Source of the DNA: Podospora bellae-mahoneyi | Lineage: Eukaryota > Ascomycota > Sordariomycetes > Sordariales > Podosporaceae | NCBI RefSeq assembly: GCF_035222275.1 | Contig: NC_085882.1 | Coordinates: 2,549,501-2,613,500 of the forward strand | DNA: 64,000 bases | Reading direction: 5' to 3' | Shown: positions 53,084 through 64,000 of the stretch, piece after piece | Numbering within the stretch: the stretch's first letter is position 1 | Layout: every line of letters starts with the position of its first letter | Position numbers and translations under genes: made by a program | Notes under the pieces: model-generated | What the model was told of the DNA's origin: nothing | The model's database searches: none | The model's input: only the letters and a program-made list of their open reading frames with translations

Positions 53084-54282
53084 TAGGACCGGGTGATTCC
53101 CTTGCGGCATTTTTTGTTTTTATACCCTGGTGGCTCTGGGCTGGTGGCGTTTTGGGGGGCAGGGTTGGGATCATCAATTTGCGTTTCGTTGCGCGTGTTT
53201 CTTCGCCTCCTTTTCTTTTTGCTCGGACGACTGGCTGTACCTTATTTTTTCCACTTTTTCACGGCGGCTTTTTGTTTGTTTTACGCCTAGCAGCGCGTAT
53301 ACCCCTTGCTCTGTTTTGCTTCGACACGCACCTAATATTCCTCATGGCAACAACACACCAACATTACTATGTAATTGGAGTCGACAAAGAGCGAGCGCCC
53401 TCTTGCTTTTTAGGACTGTACAACATCAGATATGTGTCTTTGGCAGCCTTTTAACACGCTCTCAACACCGATACCATGCTGCTCATTCTTTGCGACATAT
53501 CGCTACACCACTTTCTTGCGGGGAGGAGGATATGGGAGGTTAGAAAGGGGTTCTCTACTTGCTGAGCATGGGAAAGGGTTTATAGCGGCATGGTCATATC
53601 AGTTCTCAGGGATCTCGGTTTCTATCGATGGATCTGGATACCTAAACAGATGGGATGAGGGTCAGGTGGAGGGGCAAGTGTCAGAGATAGACTATTTGTA
53701 TATATACTGCATTTTCATTGTATATCTGCGTAGAGTGCGAAGGTGGTGAAAAGTGACTGAGAAGCATGGTGTTTTTGGGAGAGAATTGAAAAGGGGGGAA
53801 GTTGAAAAGGGGGGAAGTTGAAAAGGGGGGAAGCCCACACTGTGAGGTATGCACATAGCGGGGTTGTTTATGCGGGGGATGCATATATAGACAACATGCA
53901 TCATCATCTTTCTCATGAACAGGAGCGCTGTCAACTCTTCAAACATACAAAAAAGTGACTTTTGGTTGAGAATCTCCAAGAACGCGAATTGAAGACCAGG
54001 ATTGTTGAAAATTGTCTGTGATTTTTCAACTCACCGAGTCAGACGGCGACGACATTCAAACTCGCGACCGCAATCCAGCTTTAACGCGTTTACTTGCATC
54101 ATCAGTGAACACCACCACCTCTGTGAGATTGGAGACATTAGAACTCAACATCAGCGACATCAAACGGACATTTTACGAGAAATCCCCGAACCGATGCTCA
54201 AAATATCCATCGTCAGCACCTTACCATCACGGCAATCCTAAGTAGGCTCTACAACCACCACAACCACCACCTGCCACAAACA
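53084..54282. other. 3' flank of the tandem-domain gene and CTF8 upstream region
   Basis: About 1.2 kb without a supported gene. It includes a T-rich 3' flank, a G-rich tandem repeat (53786-53833) and the CTF8 upstream region. A 77-codon frame at 54012-54245 lies just before CTF8; it has no recognised feature. Confidence 0.4.
53786..53833. repeat. Three perfect tandem copies of a 16-bp G-rich unit
   Basis: TTGAAAAGGGGGGAAG occurs at 53786-53801, 53802-53817 and 53818-53833. Each copy carries a run of six G, so the array provides three G-runs on the + strand. Confidence 0.92.
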
Positions 54283-54825
54283 ATGTCCACATCTGTTCAA
54301 CTACACCCACCAGCCCTCACTTCCCCTGACCACCCAGTTGTCCACTCTCCACTCCCGCAACTCTTACAAACACCACACGGCCTTGCGCTGCTGGAGTTAC
54401 AAGGGACGATCAACCTAACCCAGTCAGAGTCTGGGGAGCTAATCCAGATAGGACAGTTGGTATGCCTTCCCCCCCCCCCCCCCTCCTCCCCCCTTCCCCC
54501 CCCTCCCCCCTTCCCTCCCTTTCAAATTACTAACAACCAATAGGTCTTTCCAGATTATGTAGAAGGGGAGACAACAGGGGAGGGCCCGTGGATAAAAAAG
54601 GTGTACATGTACATCGGGCAGCATCAGAAACTTTTCGGGGAAGTGAAGAAGTTGGTTAATGCGTTGGCGGTGGTGAGGAAACGACAGCGGGATGGGGGGA
54701 ATGGGGATGAGCTGGAGGTGGTGGAGATTGTAAAGTGGAAGTTGGTGTTTAGTGGGCGGCCTGAGCCGGTGACGAGTTCGGGGTTGGAGAGGGAGAGGGT
54801 CGAGGGGGTAGGGGGGGGAGAATAA
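54283..54825 (+). CDS. CTF8: Chromosome transmission fidelity protein 8 (Ctf18-RFC subunit)
   Basis: Exons 54283-54459 and 54544-54825 encode 152 aa. Ctf8 forms, with Dcc1, the accessory part of the alternative clamp loader Ctf18-RFC that loads PCNA for sister-chromatid cohesion and checkpoint signalling. Family motifs are LLELQGTINL, IGQLVFPDY across the splice, KKVYMYIGQHQKLFGEVKKL, LAVVRKRQ, and the C-terminal EIVKWKLVFSGRPEPV. The intron (84 nt) has donor GTATGC, branch ACTAAC and acceptor CAATAG, and contains a very long C-rich run. The reading frame is phase 0 on both sides. The N-terminal ~25 residues are Pro/His-rich and variable. It is convergent with DPH1. Confidence 0.92.
54470..54520 (+). 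repeat. Poly-C/pyrimidine tract inside the CTF8 intron
   Basis: A nearly pure C/T stretch with runs of up to about 14 C inside the 84-nt intron, between donor and branch site. It lengthens the intron beyond the usual 50-60 nt of this window. Confidence 0.9.
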
Positions 54826-55149
54826 AGGGAGGGGGTATGAACGTGGTAACTGTCGGTGTGTGTAGGTTGAACCTAAACATGGGGCGTCTGAAATGTGCTC
54901 TCAAAGAACACGAGGAAATGGCGTAAAAGCTTATCTCTCAACAACAACAACTGGTCACTCCGATGGCTGCTGTGAATTACCACCGGCCTGGCCAGCAGGG
55001 AGGATAACTATCGCAACCTGCGCACATGTAACTGGGTAGACCGCAAAAAGAGGCGAGTTGACGTCAACATCGAAGCAAGTCTGTAGCATAGGGGACAAAC
55101 TGGGCTTAGATAGGGTGAATATCATGACCAAATTTTACTTGTTACTATC
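54826..55149. other. Convergent 3' region between CTF8 and DPH1
   Basis: About 324 bp of 3' flank. It contains a 12-bp palindrome with a CRE-like core at 55057-55068. No gene is seen. Confidence 0.4.
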
Positions 55150-56550
55150 TCAAACAGCCAAAGGCTTCGTCCTCCCCAACCCCTCCCTCCCATAATAATC
55201 CATCGGGTACGCACCACTTCCCCAATCCTCCCTCTCATTCAACGCCACAAGCGCCTCATACGGCGTCAGCAGCGGCCTAGGAAACGCATACCCCCAATCG
55301 ATACTCAACCGTGGACAAGCAACCTGCACCCAGCACTCCACCTCCCCCTCCCCGCTCATCATCCCCAGCTTCCCAGGAAAAATCTCACTCAGCAACAAAT
55401 TCACAAACGGAATCCCCATCTTTGTCAGCTTCTCCTCTATCAGAGACAACGTATGCGGGTTCCCCTGCCTCCCCAACGACCCGAGAATCAACCCCCACTT
55501 CTTGGCTGTTTTCGCCGTCTTAATCGCTTGCCTCCGCAAGCCCTGCATCTCGTCGTGACCGTAGACTTCATGAGTGAGTTTTCTCGAGTAAGGGTCGTAC
55601 CGGTAGGCCGGGATGGAAGGGTTGTGAATCATGATCGACTCGAGGTGAAAGTGCCCGTCACCGAGGTAAAGGATCAGATCTACCGGGTCGGTCGTGTACG
55701 TTGACAGGTTGGGGGAGGTGCACCCCAATATCTCCCCCTTTGACAACGGGGCAATCTGAGGGACGATGATGTTGAACCCGGCTTTCTCGAGCGTGGACTT
55801 GACCCCGTGGATGGTGGCGTTGAATTGGATTGTGCCTACCAGAGCGATGGTTTTGCCGGGGGAGAAGTTACGCTCCAGCGAGGCGAGGAGGTGGGTCGTG
55901 TCGATGGAGATGTCGACAAAGACGTAGAGGGTCTTGATCTTGGTGACGTCTACCGGGATGAGGCAGGAGTGGGCGTAGTGGACTAGGAGGTCGCAGCCCA
56001 TGGCGCGGGCGGTGTAGTCGTCTATGCAGCAGGCGCCGTACGTGACGTCGCCCATGATGAGAGTTTCGATGCCGGGGCAGAACTGGGTGAGGATGTCGGA
56101 GATGGTGGTGGCGAAGAGGAGGAGGCCTTCGGGCATTTGGAGGGCTACTCTTTTGGCCGAGAGGGAGCGGATGCGGTGGATGGTTTTGGGGATTTCAAAG
56201 GAGTAGTTTGAAGGGAGGAGGGAGATGGCGGACTTGAGGGCGGGGTCGTTGAGGATTTCAGGGGGGACTTGGTTGAGGAGTCTGGGGGCTCTCCTTGGTT
56301 GGGCCACTGAGGGGTGTTAGCATGGTGTGTTGTGAATAAGGGGTGGTGAGAATGTACCTTGGATAGCTCCGCTGTCTTCAATGGATGATGAAGCATTGCT
56401 TGAACTGTTCTTTGCGGCGGCCTCGGCGGCGGCCCGTCTGCCGACGAATCGCTTCTTCGGCTGTTTGACTACATTTTGAGGTGGTGGTGGTTGACTGGCC
56501 TCGATATCGGCTGCGATGCCCACGTCCACAAGGGCTCTGTCTTCCTCCAT
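55150..56550 (-). CDS. DPH1: Diphthamide biosynthesis protein 1
   Basis: Exons (complement) 56358-56550 and 55150-56306 encode 449 aa. Dph1 with Dph2 forms the radical iron-sulfur enzyme that transfers the 3-amino-3-carboxypropyl group of S-adenosylmethionine to the target histidine of elongation factor 2, the first step of diphthamide synthesis. The three Cys that hold the 4Fe-4S cluster appear in TYGACCIDD (near residue 157), YAHSCLIPV (near 179) and [11 protein letters not shown] (near 399). [26 protein letters not shown] and LGSLGRQGN are typical of the family. The intron is 51 nt and joins [12 protein letters not shown]. Complete Cys content separates it from Dph2. The gene is head-to-head with RPS6 over 517 bp. 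Confidence 0.96.
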
Positions 56551-57067
56551 CGTGAACCTCGCTTTCAGTCTTCAGTCTTCAAGGAGGGGCGATGAGGGCC
56601 ACTTTTTGATAAGATAAGACAGGAAGTGGAAAACAAAGAAGAAACTCCTGAGCAGATTCTCGCACAAAATAAAGGTGAAGTGAGAGTCTGGATGTTGACT
56701 TGAGGTCCTATGTGTTCTCTCGCAGACCTTTGCTATCAGAAATGACTTGTGAGATAGCCTTCATGAAGATGAAGCGCACACATGGCGTTCAGATGTAATG
56801 GCATGGATCAAAAGATGTTGTCCCTGAAAAGTGAGGCCCCACCCAAAAGGCCAGGCGGGGCTTGGCACGGTCCATTCACTCTGGCCCAGAGGTCTGCGAT
56901 TCACTTTGGCAGAGTGGGGCGGTGAGGTGCTCCCGCCCAATTAGCGTCGGCAGAAAATGTGCCCTAAGAATTCACATCGCTGTGAGCACACAAAATCTTT
57001 CTCTTGTTTTCCCGTGTAGACCCGGAGTCCATCGTCAACAAACGTCGTTGCCAGCATCATCGCCAAC
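56551..57067. promoter_or_regulatory. Shared divergent promoter of DPH1 and RPS6
   Basis: A 517-bp interval between two start codons. Close to RPS6 a GCCCTAA element (56960-56970 area; TTAGGGC on the other strand) resembles the TAGGG-type box of fungal ribosomal protein promoters, and a pyrimidine tract (TCTTTCTCTTGTTTTCCC, near 56997) precedes the start. Both assignments are by resemblance only. Confidence 0.4.
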
Positions 57068-58191
57068 ATGAAGGTGAGCCACCATACCCATTTACGAATT
57101 CCTACAATCGATACGCAATTGCTGCCGCCTTCAACTTGCGATTTCGACGACTTTCCGATCGGTGCTGACGATTTTCCCTTGATAGCTGAACATCTCCTAC
57201 CCAGCCAACGGCTCTCAGAAGCTCATCGACATTGAAGATGAGCGCAAGCTCCGCCCCTTCCTCGAGTAAGTGGTCGAAGAGAAGGTTCCGACTCAAAAGG
57301 AGACAGCTAACTGACCAATTCTCACAGGAAGCGCGTATGTACCATCGAAATACCCGACATCTCTCTCGAATGAACCGAATTGCTGACCGACCGAATTAGA
57401 TGGGCGCTGAGGTCCCTGCCGATTCCCTTGGCGATGAGTGGAAGGGCTACATCTTCCGCATCACTGGTGGCAACGACAAGCAGGGTTTCCCAATGAAGCA
57501 GGGTGTTATCGCCCCTACCCGTGTCCGCCTCCTCCTCTCCGACGGCCACTCCTGCTACCGCCCCCGCCGCACTGGTGAGCGCAAGCGCAAGTCCGTCCGC
57601 GGCTGCATCGTCGGTGCCGATCTCTCCGTCCTCGCTGTCGCTATTGTCAAGCAGGGTGAGCAGGATATCCCCGGTCTCACCGACACCGTTCACCCCAAGC
57701 GCCTCGGCCCCAAGCGTGCCACCAAGATCCGCCGCTTCTTCGGCCTCAGCAAGGATGACGATGTATGTGCTACCTTCTCGGTCATATCCGTCATCGCCTA
57801 CCCTTGAGCTTTGAGGATTAGACATCCCAAATTTCGGGTAGAGTCTGAGTGCTAATATCTGTCGAAACTAGGTTCGCAAGTACGTCATTCGTCGCGAGGT
57901 CACCCCCAAGGGTGAGGGCAAGAAGACCTACACCAAGGCTCCCCGCATCCAGCGTCTCGTCACTCCCCAGCGCCTCCAGCACAAGCGTCACCGCATTGCG
58001 CTCAAGCGCCGCCAGGCCGAGAAGGTCAAGGATGAGGCCGTACGTATTTCGTACTCTAGGGATGATTTTGCAACATGTACTGACTATCAGCACAGAATGA
58101 GTATGCTGCTATCCTGGCCAAGCGTGTCACCGAGGCCAAGGCCGCCAAGGTTGATGCTCGCAAGCGCAGAGCTTCCTCTATGCGCAAGTAA
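57068..58191 (+). CDS. RPS6: 40S ribosomal protein S6 (eS6)
   Basis: Six exons: 57068-57073, 57186-57265, 57329-57335, 57400-57762, 57872-58039 and 58096-58191, giving 239 aa. eS6 is a small-subunit protein and the classical target of TOR-pathway S6 kinase. The chain reads [20 protein letters not shown], then [38 protein letters not shown] and the C-terminal KRRASSMRK, which retains the phosphorylatable Ser-Ser after Arg-Arg. Exon 1 codes only Met-Lys and exon 3 is a 7-nt microexon (GAAGCGC) completing Glu-Lys-Arg. Without it the frame is lost. All introns have GT-AG ends, with lengths of 112, 63, 64, 109 and 56 nt. No box C/D or H/ACA snoRNA was evident in the two long introns. Confidence 0.97.
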
Positions 58192-60198
58192 AGAATGAGT
58201 GTTGTTTAATGGGTCTCTCGGGTTGCTTTGGGAAAATGGGTACGGCGTGCTGGCTGGCCGGCTCATCTGCGAACGTGTAAATGGCTTTAGAAACGGTCTT
58301 CACGAATGTCAGCATGAGTCTCTTTGAGAATCACCTCAACGGCGTTTTTGTTCCACCGGGAAGGCGTGTGGTTGAGCGACGGAAGAGAAACCATGAATAC
58401 CCTTTTCGACTTGCTCATATAGACCCATGCAGCCAAAAATTGTGAAACTGTGATACCCTATGTTTTTGGTGATTCTTGTCCCTGGTGATGCAGCAGTCTA
58501 CTATTGAGAGCTATGATACTTGGACGCTGCTCTGTTTCTGAATGCAGCATGGTTTCAAGAAATAGACGGCTTCTCGAAGGAAAGAAAAACAAGGATATGC
58601 AACCCTGCAGATCCATGAGTGCACGTAAGCAGGTTGTATTGGGCATAACCGCGGACTCTCTTGCCTGGCAGACCTCCTGGCTAGGTATAGTTTCCGAAGG
58701 CGCTTTCTGTTGGGACTTTGGCGTCGGGTTGAACCCATTCATGCTGCCTGTGGTAGGTTCAGCCAACTTATGTCAGGCGTAAGCCAGGTGTGCTCTCCAA
58801 GTGCCAGTATGACATGTGGAATTTGTAAGCTTGATGGCCCGGCTTCTTGGAGGCAGACATGTGTGTGTCCCTTTGTTCGACATTTGGGTTGTCGAGGGAC
58901 ACTAGCTGGGTGGCTTTGGGGGAATATGATGGAGGGAATTGTAAGTCGACATGTCATGAAGGCATATCTCGAGGCTTTACAATATCACGTGGACAACCAA
59001 AACGCTGAAAGATAGACATTACCTGCTCAAGGACAGGCAGCATGTCTCTCGAGATGGTCCATGCCTTGGATGATAATAGAAATGTCTCTTTGACTATCTT
59101 CAAAGGCTTGTTGGCTATTTCTTAAGGCTTTGATTCGACATGTCTAGATAATTCTGTCCACGACGTAACATACAACTACCTCTCCACAATCCTACACCAC
59201 CTTGTCCATGTGATGGATGGCGTGAAAGGCAGCTGGGCTGGCTGGCTCCATTATCAAAGTGGGGGTTTTGGGACGCCCAGCTTGCCCCTCCACGTTTGCT
59301 GCTGGCAATGCATTTCCAGGCAGGTCCGCAGCAAAGAGTTTTCTGAGGGGGGTGGGAAGGAGAAATCATATATATGACAGTCTGATTTATAAGAAATGAA
59401 AGATTTCCACCCGTGTAGCTTCAACTGAAGTGCTGCTGATTAGAAGTGCAGTATCGTGTATTGTAATACAGTGTACACTGTACCCAGCCTAGAAAAGCTC
59501 CGGACGTAGTGAGGTGGAAACAGAAGCTCCTGCCCCACCACAGACAGAATTAACAGTCACCCGGCGGGCAGCAGTGGACCCGCGGGATCACTCCAAGCAG
59601 TACCTGACTGGCAGCTGCCGTCATTGGCTTCGACGCCTTTCACTGGTTGCTTCTGCTCTTTTCGATCTCAAATCCCAAATCCCCAAACCGAGACTTTCTC
59701 CCACTCGCAAAGTCACAACCCACTCCCATCAAACTGCGGCACGCCTGCAACTCACGGCGAGGGCAAAAAGACCATCTGCAACATCAGCAACTAGACAAGA
59801 CACTTGACCGACTCCCCGGATTTCTCAAGGCGACCTGCACTCGTCTTTGGCCGTCCTCGGACCAGGTCTCTAGCATCGAGCAGCTGTCTTCCGCTACTGC
59901 CCGTCGAATTGCATCTATCGGCCTTCAGCCATCGGCCGGTCCATCACCCAACCACGACGCTGCTGCCGCGGCACTTTATTTATCACGACCCGACGACACC
60001 ACACATCGATACCCCGCCACGATACTTGACGGCTCCCATTATCGACTCGCCCACATCTTGAAAACATCACCAGCTTCCGCCTCTTCCGCAAGGCTGCGGG
60101 CTTCGCGAACAAGGCTGCCGTCCGTTGGTGGGACGTGCGGGTAGTGGAGGGGGAGCGTCGATTTCCTTTTGCCCACGCGGCTTAGCCGCTCCGTCAAG
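58192..60198. other. RPS6 3' flank and TOM1 upstream region
   Basis: About 2 kb with no supported gene. It includes a 16-bp perfect palindrome at 59467-59482 and, from about 59640, a C/T-rich to A/C-rich stretch that is probably the TOM1 leader. Several open frames there overlap in different frames and are not called. Confidence 0.4.
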
Positions 60199-63100
60199 AT
60201 GGGGAAGATCACCAAAACTATGCAGTCTCGGCACAAGGAGACCTTGGTAAGCTTCAGTCGTGCTAGCTACCCCGCTGGCTGTGCCCCTCAGTCCAGATAT
60301 GCTAACTTTGTGTGTGGTAGTCGCCGTGGCTCGAGAAATATGTCGAGGAGACAACCTCAACACCATTACCACTTCTGCCCAAGAAGCTTGGCGAGTTCCC
60401 AAGTAGATGGCCATTCCCGCGCGGAGACTTGTACCACTGGATCCCGCTGCTGAACCGCTTTGACAATATCTTGGAGGCTTTTTGCGCCACCCACGGCTTG
60501 AACGAAGGCTTCCAGACAAGGGATTTCACCTGCGAGCTTCTGTTGAACCAGGCGGCGCCGGTAGAGTACTGTGATGACCAGCCATGGAGCAAGGATCGTC
60601 TTGGCCAGCTTGGTTTCGGGGAGGATGGAGATTGCCAGCTAATCATCGCCATACTCAACTTTTCACAGATGCTCCTCCAGCACTGCGGAAACCGAAGCAT
60701 ATATGGGAGTAGCAGCCGTCTGAACGACTTGTTGAATACCACATCTCTCACTCTTGTTCGTGCCACTCTTGAGGTTTCCCTGGAGCTTGCTCAGCGGTAT
60801 CATGCGTCTATGAAGCGCGTGACGCAGCCCTCTCGCCAAGTGAGCTCAGCCCTGCTTGCCAATCACTACAACATTGAGTTGGACCGCGTCAACCTGCTGG
60901 CTCAACCATTTGTCAAGACACCCGTGGCCCCTGTTGCTCGGTTCACCGATGTTCCACCTACCACCCCAGGCGCCCCCACGAGCAAGGCCAAGGACAAGAC
61001 GTCAGGCGCCAGCTCCAGGAATGCGGCATCCATGTATGCCAACGATTTGGCTTCATTGGTGGTTCAAGGATCTACTGATGAAAGTCGGTGGAACGGCTGG
61101 GGCGACCTCAAGGTCGTCTATTATCCCAAGGCTGAAGGCACAAAGACCCCAGCGCCAGAGGCCCAATCGTCGGACCGTGCATCTTCGTCCACCATTCCAC
61201 CAACTCCCACGCCTCTCCGACGCAGCGCCACCAGCGTCTCACAACCCCCCCGCTCGAACAGACCATCAGGTCCTGATGACAGTCCCTCCAATAGGCACGG
61301 TAACGGGGACGATCATGCCCCCTCGGGGCCCAAGACACTCGAGATCCGTCAGACTGTACTCAAGTCGACATCTATCTATGATCTCCTCAAGCAGTGCCCT
61401 GACGACATGCCCGCAGCTTCGAGATATGAGTTTTTGAACCGTCTGAGAATCGCAAAGGCGCTTCTTGGCTCAACCGAAGACAGACGCCAAGCCCTGGCTG
61501 TTCGTCTGCTGGCCATCACGAACCTTGCTTCCATCCACCACGAGCAAACCTTTATCGAAAAGGTCCTGAAGCAGGACAACGATGAGCCTCGGAAATACCA
61601 GTTGGTGTACCAGCTTGCGGAGTTGATTCACCCTTCAGTCGACGGTGCAGAGGACACCCCCTTGTGGCTACAGGCCATTGCGCTCGGGACACTGGAGGGC
61701 ATCGTTGGCATCCAAGCCAAGTATCAAGACATCGTGTCCGCTCTGAATGCGAACGTTAATCACGGCGTTCTCATGTATGTGGTTCGCAAGGCTGTTGCCA
61801 GCATGAAACAGGACGACCCCAACATGGACAACGGCAAGGTCACGGATGCTGACAAGTGGCGTTCGAAACTGTTTGGTCTGGCTCTCCACATGATTGTGTC
61901 GCAGCGGATAGGCCCAGAGATGACCTCCAATGGACTGCTGGAGGTGCTGATTGAAATTCTCAAGCTCCGCACCAAAACGGCACAGCTCAACTGGAGCATG
62001 GTTGTGGCTTTCCTCGACACGATCGTCTACAACTACACGGTGGCGTTCCCGGCACTCAGCAACGCCTCGGGCCTCGACGCCATTGCCGACCTTATCATCC
62101 ACGTTGTCCATTCATCCAAAGAGCTGGCAGAAAAGGGACTAGGGACCAAGCCCGAGTTCCACGCGCAGCTGGTCGACTATGGAATTCCCTTCTATCATCA
62201 GCAGACGGTGAAGTGGCTGCTTAAGTTCCTCCATCACATTCTGCAGAGCCCGCTCTCGTTCGGTGCCAATACAGACCGCTTGTTGAGAAACCTGGTCGAC
62301 AACTCCAAGTTGCTGGTCAGTCTCCGTACCGTTATTGAAGAGCCGCGTCTCTATGGCTCTGTGGTTTGGACAAACGCAGTCACGCTCTTGAGCGACTTCC
62401 TCAACAATGACCCCACCAGCTTCGCGGCCCTTTCAGAGTCGGGTATGGTACAGAGCTTCTTGAGCACCCTCACAGGTGAGAAGGTTGGCCTTCCTCAACC
62501 AGAGGGCTCGCCAAGACCTGAGGAGAACCCCGAGGAAGCAGCATCGCCCGCCTACTCGAACGACTCGCTGCTGCTTGATAGTGCTGATAGCCGTCCGCAT
62601 CCACCCACAGAAGACATGATGAACGAGTCTCGGGAGCGTCCCCTTGCCCACGGCGTCCTTGCGTCCAACGATGCCATCAATATCATTCCTCAGGTCTTGA
62701 ACTCTATTTCCCTCAACAATGCCGGTATGAAGATGGTGGTGTCGTCAAGGTCCTTTGATCACTTTCTGGAAATTTTCTTCAGCCCCGAACACGTCCAGAT
62801 CATGTCGAGGTCTGACCTTGATCTTGCCGCCAACATTGGCTCAAGCTTCGACGAACTTGCCCGTCATCATCCTCGCTTGCGTCCAACGATCTCTAACTCC
62901 GTCCTCGATCTGACAGCTAAGGTCGTTCATCTCGCCCACGATAAGGCAAAAGGAAAAGGCTTGGGGGCGCGTGGCTGGGGTGTAAACCTCTTGGTTGAAG
63001 ACTCGGAAAAGAATATCTATGCCGCAGATAAGTCGCTGCTTGCCAAGGCAGGCACGCCGTTCTCATCTGGATCCAAGGAGAAAGGAAAAGATGTGAGCGA

Positions 63101-64000
63101 TGATGCTGATGTCGAGATGGTGGATGCGGCTGGCGAATCTCCAGAGTGGGCTCCAGAGACGACGAAGCGTTCGGAAGAGGTGCATCACGAGGTCACACCA
63201 TACATCTGGGCGCTTTGTTCATTCCTGAGCGCTCTGTTTGCTAGCAACACCAACCTCAAACAGGCCTACGTCAAGAACGGGGGTGTCGAACTCTTGCTCA
63301 ATCTCTCCGAGTCTCCGGCCCTCCCAGAAGGCTTTGATAAGACGACGGCTTCGCGCATGCTCTCGCAAGTGCTTTCACACCTCATAGAGTGCTGCCCGGT
63401 TTTAGGGATCCCCTCTCTTCTCAACCGAATCGATGACACAATCGGTGTGCTTCAGCCACTCATGACCAGAGATGATTCGGAACCATTCTTCGCGCCATTC
63501 GTGTCAGGAGTCTCACTATCGAACGACAAGGGCGAGTGGGATCCGGAGCTGGTTCGTAAAGTGGTCGGTGGCAATGATATCATCAAGGCCATTGTTCGCT
63601 TGCAGAGCTTGGTCAAGACTTTGTACCAGTCCTTCCCATACGCCGCGAGACTGGGCTCGATTGTCATCCCGCCGTGCAATACTTATGATCTGTATGACAA
63701 TCTGATCAAGTCACTTGGAGCACTGCTACGCGACGCCGTGACGGAAGACTTGGCCATCAGGACACTGGTTCCGAAGCGCTGGACAGAGAGTCTTACCTCT
63801 CCAGACGGTGCTGAGCTATCAGTTGCCAAGCTCACGGTTGCCAACAGTGTCACTGCTACTGAGACTGCACCTGTTGCTCCGCAGGCCTCTGGCACCGAGG
63901 CCTCAGCCCAGCCCTCGGAGCCCACGAAGTTAACCGCAGAGCAACAAGAGGTGCAGCAGTGGGTTCACAAGCAGAATTTCAACACCATCCACGATCTTTT
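60199..64000 (+). CDS. TOM1: HECT-type E3 ubiquitin ligase, Tom1/HUWE1 family (5' part, runs off the window)
   Basis: Partial. Exons 60199-60246 and 60321 to beyond 64000 give 1242 visible residues of a protein normally 3000-4000 aa long; the catalytic HECT domain is outside the window. Tom1-type ligases ubiquitinate excess ribosomal proteins and histones and act in mRNA export. The start MGKITKTMQSRHKETL joins over a 74-nt intron to SPWLEKYVEETTSTPLPLLP. The chain then shows the helical armadillo-like DUF908/DUF913 region: LTLVRATLEVSLELAQRYH, RLRIAKALLGSTEDRRQALA, PSVDGAEDTPLWLQAIALG and SFDHFLEIFFSPEHVQIMSR. Two Ser/Pro-rich linkers (about residues 245-400 and 750-800) interrupt it. The frame is open from 60321 to the right edge. 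Assignment rests on the N-terminal region alone. Confidence 0.88.

Noticed and set aside
54012-54245. 77-codon frame just upstream of CTF8
   Set aside because: No domain, no splice that joins it to CTF8, and CTF8 already has a complete N-terminus with its own ATG.
57074-57871. Possible snoRNA in the longer RPS6 introns
   Set aside because: No paired C/D boxes or H/ACA pattern could be found in either intron.
60302-61437. Frames of 150-190 codons inside TOM1 on both strands
   Set aside because: They are shadows of the long TOM1 frame, which carries the family-like sequence and is open to the window edge.
1-64000. Mobile elements, old virus-like insertions, CRISPR arrays or a biosynthetic cluster
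   Set aside because: No transposase, reverse transcriptase or integrase-like frames, no terminal repeats, no spaced direct repeats and no run of tailoring enzymes were seen.

Overview
This window is nuclear DNA of a filamentous ascomycete, most likely a sordariomycete and plausibly a member of the Sordariales. The evidence is compact genes with short introns (49-112 nt) that have GTAAGT/GTATGT-type donors and CTAAC/CTGAC branch sites close to the acceptor, pyrimidine-rich tracts upstream of start codons, C-ending codon bias in the secreted Thr-rich gene, and proteins of fungal architecture (SPX-ankyrin-GDPD phosphodiesterase, fungal Hsf1, Sen54, Cwc27, Ctf8). Twenty-three protein genes are supported, and exon structures were worked out by hand from reading frame and splice signals. 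No tRNA, rRNA, CRISPR array or recognisable transposon was found.

Layout, left to right. 0.9-6.5 kb: a secreted Thr-rich protein, a gamma-glutamyltranspeptidase and a zinc alcohol dehydrogenase that ends tail-to-tail with it. 8-16 kb: Arp3, a taspase-1-type threonine aspartase, and a peroxisomal ABC half-transporter. 16-24 kb: a small ER-type membrane protein, a WW-domain protein with a Tyr/Gln/Gly-rich tail, and the glycerophosphocholine phosphodiesterase Gde1. 25.9-33 kb: an RNase MRP/P Snm1/Rpr2-type subunit, Zpr1, a secreted aldose 1-epimerase and V-ATPase subunit B. 33.7-47 kb: Cwc27, heat shock factor Hsf1, an arrestin-like protein, a small Ppil3-type cyclophilin and Sen54. 50-64 kb: an unrecognised protein with two copies of a ~90-residue domain, Ctf8, Dph1, ribosomal protein S6, and the 5' part of a Tom1/HUWE1-type HECT ubiquitin ligase that runs off the right edge.

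Most genes are independent housekeeping genes and not a cluster or operon. Several head-to-head pairs share one intergenic promoter region: Arp3/taspase, ABC transporter/ER protein, Gde1/Snm1-like, V-ATPase B/Cwc27, arrestin-like/cyclophilin and Dph1/Rps6. The Dph1/Rps6 pair are both translation genes. The two cyclophilins are separate genes 9 kb apart.

The points most worth a second look are the uncharacterised tandem-domain gene (50.1-53.1 kb), the extremely small coding exons (4 nt in GGT, 6 and 7 nt in RPS6, 17 nt in GDE1, 20 nt in VMA2, 23 nt in ARP3), a stop-free in-frame 75-nt intron in the ER protein, an RGG tail on Sen54, a long insertion in the taspase, and two unexplained gaps (39.3-41.1 kb and 46.9-50.1 kb). 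None of these by itself demonstrates a new biological system.
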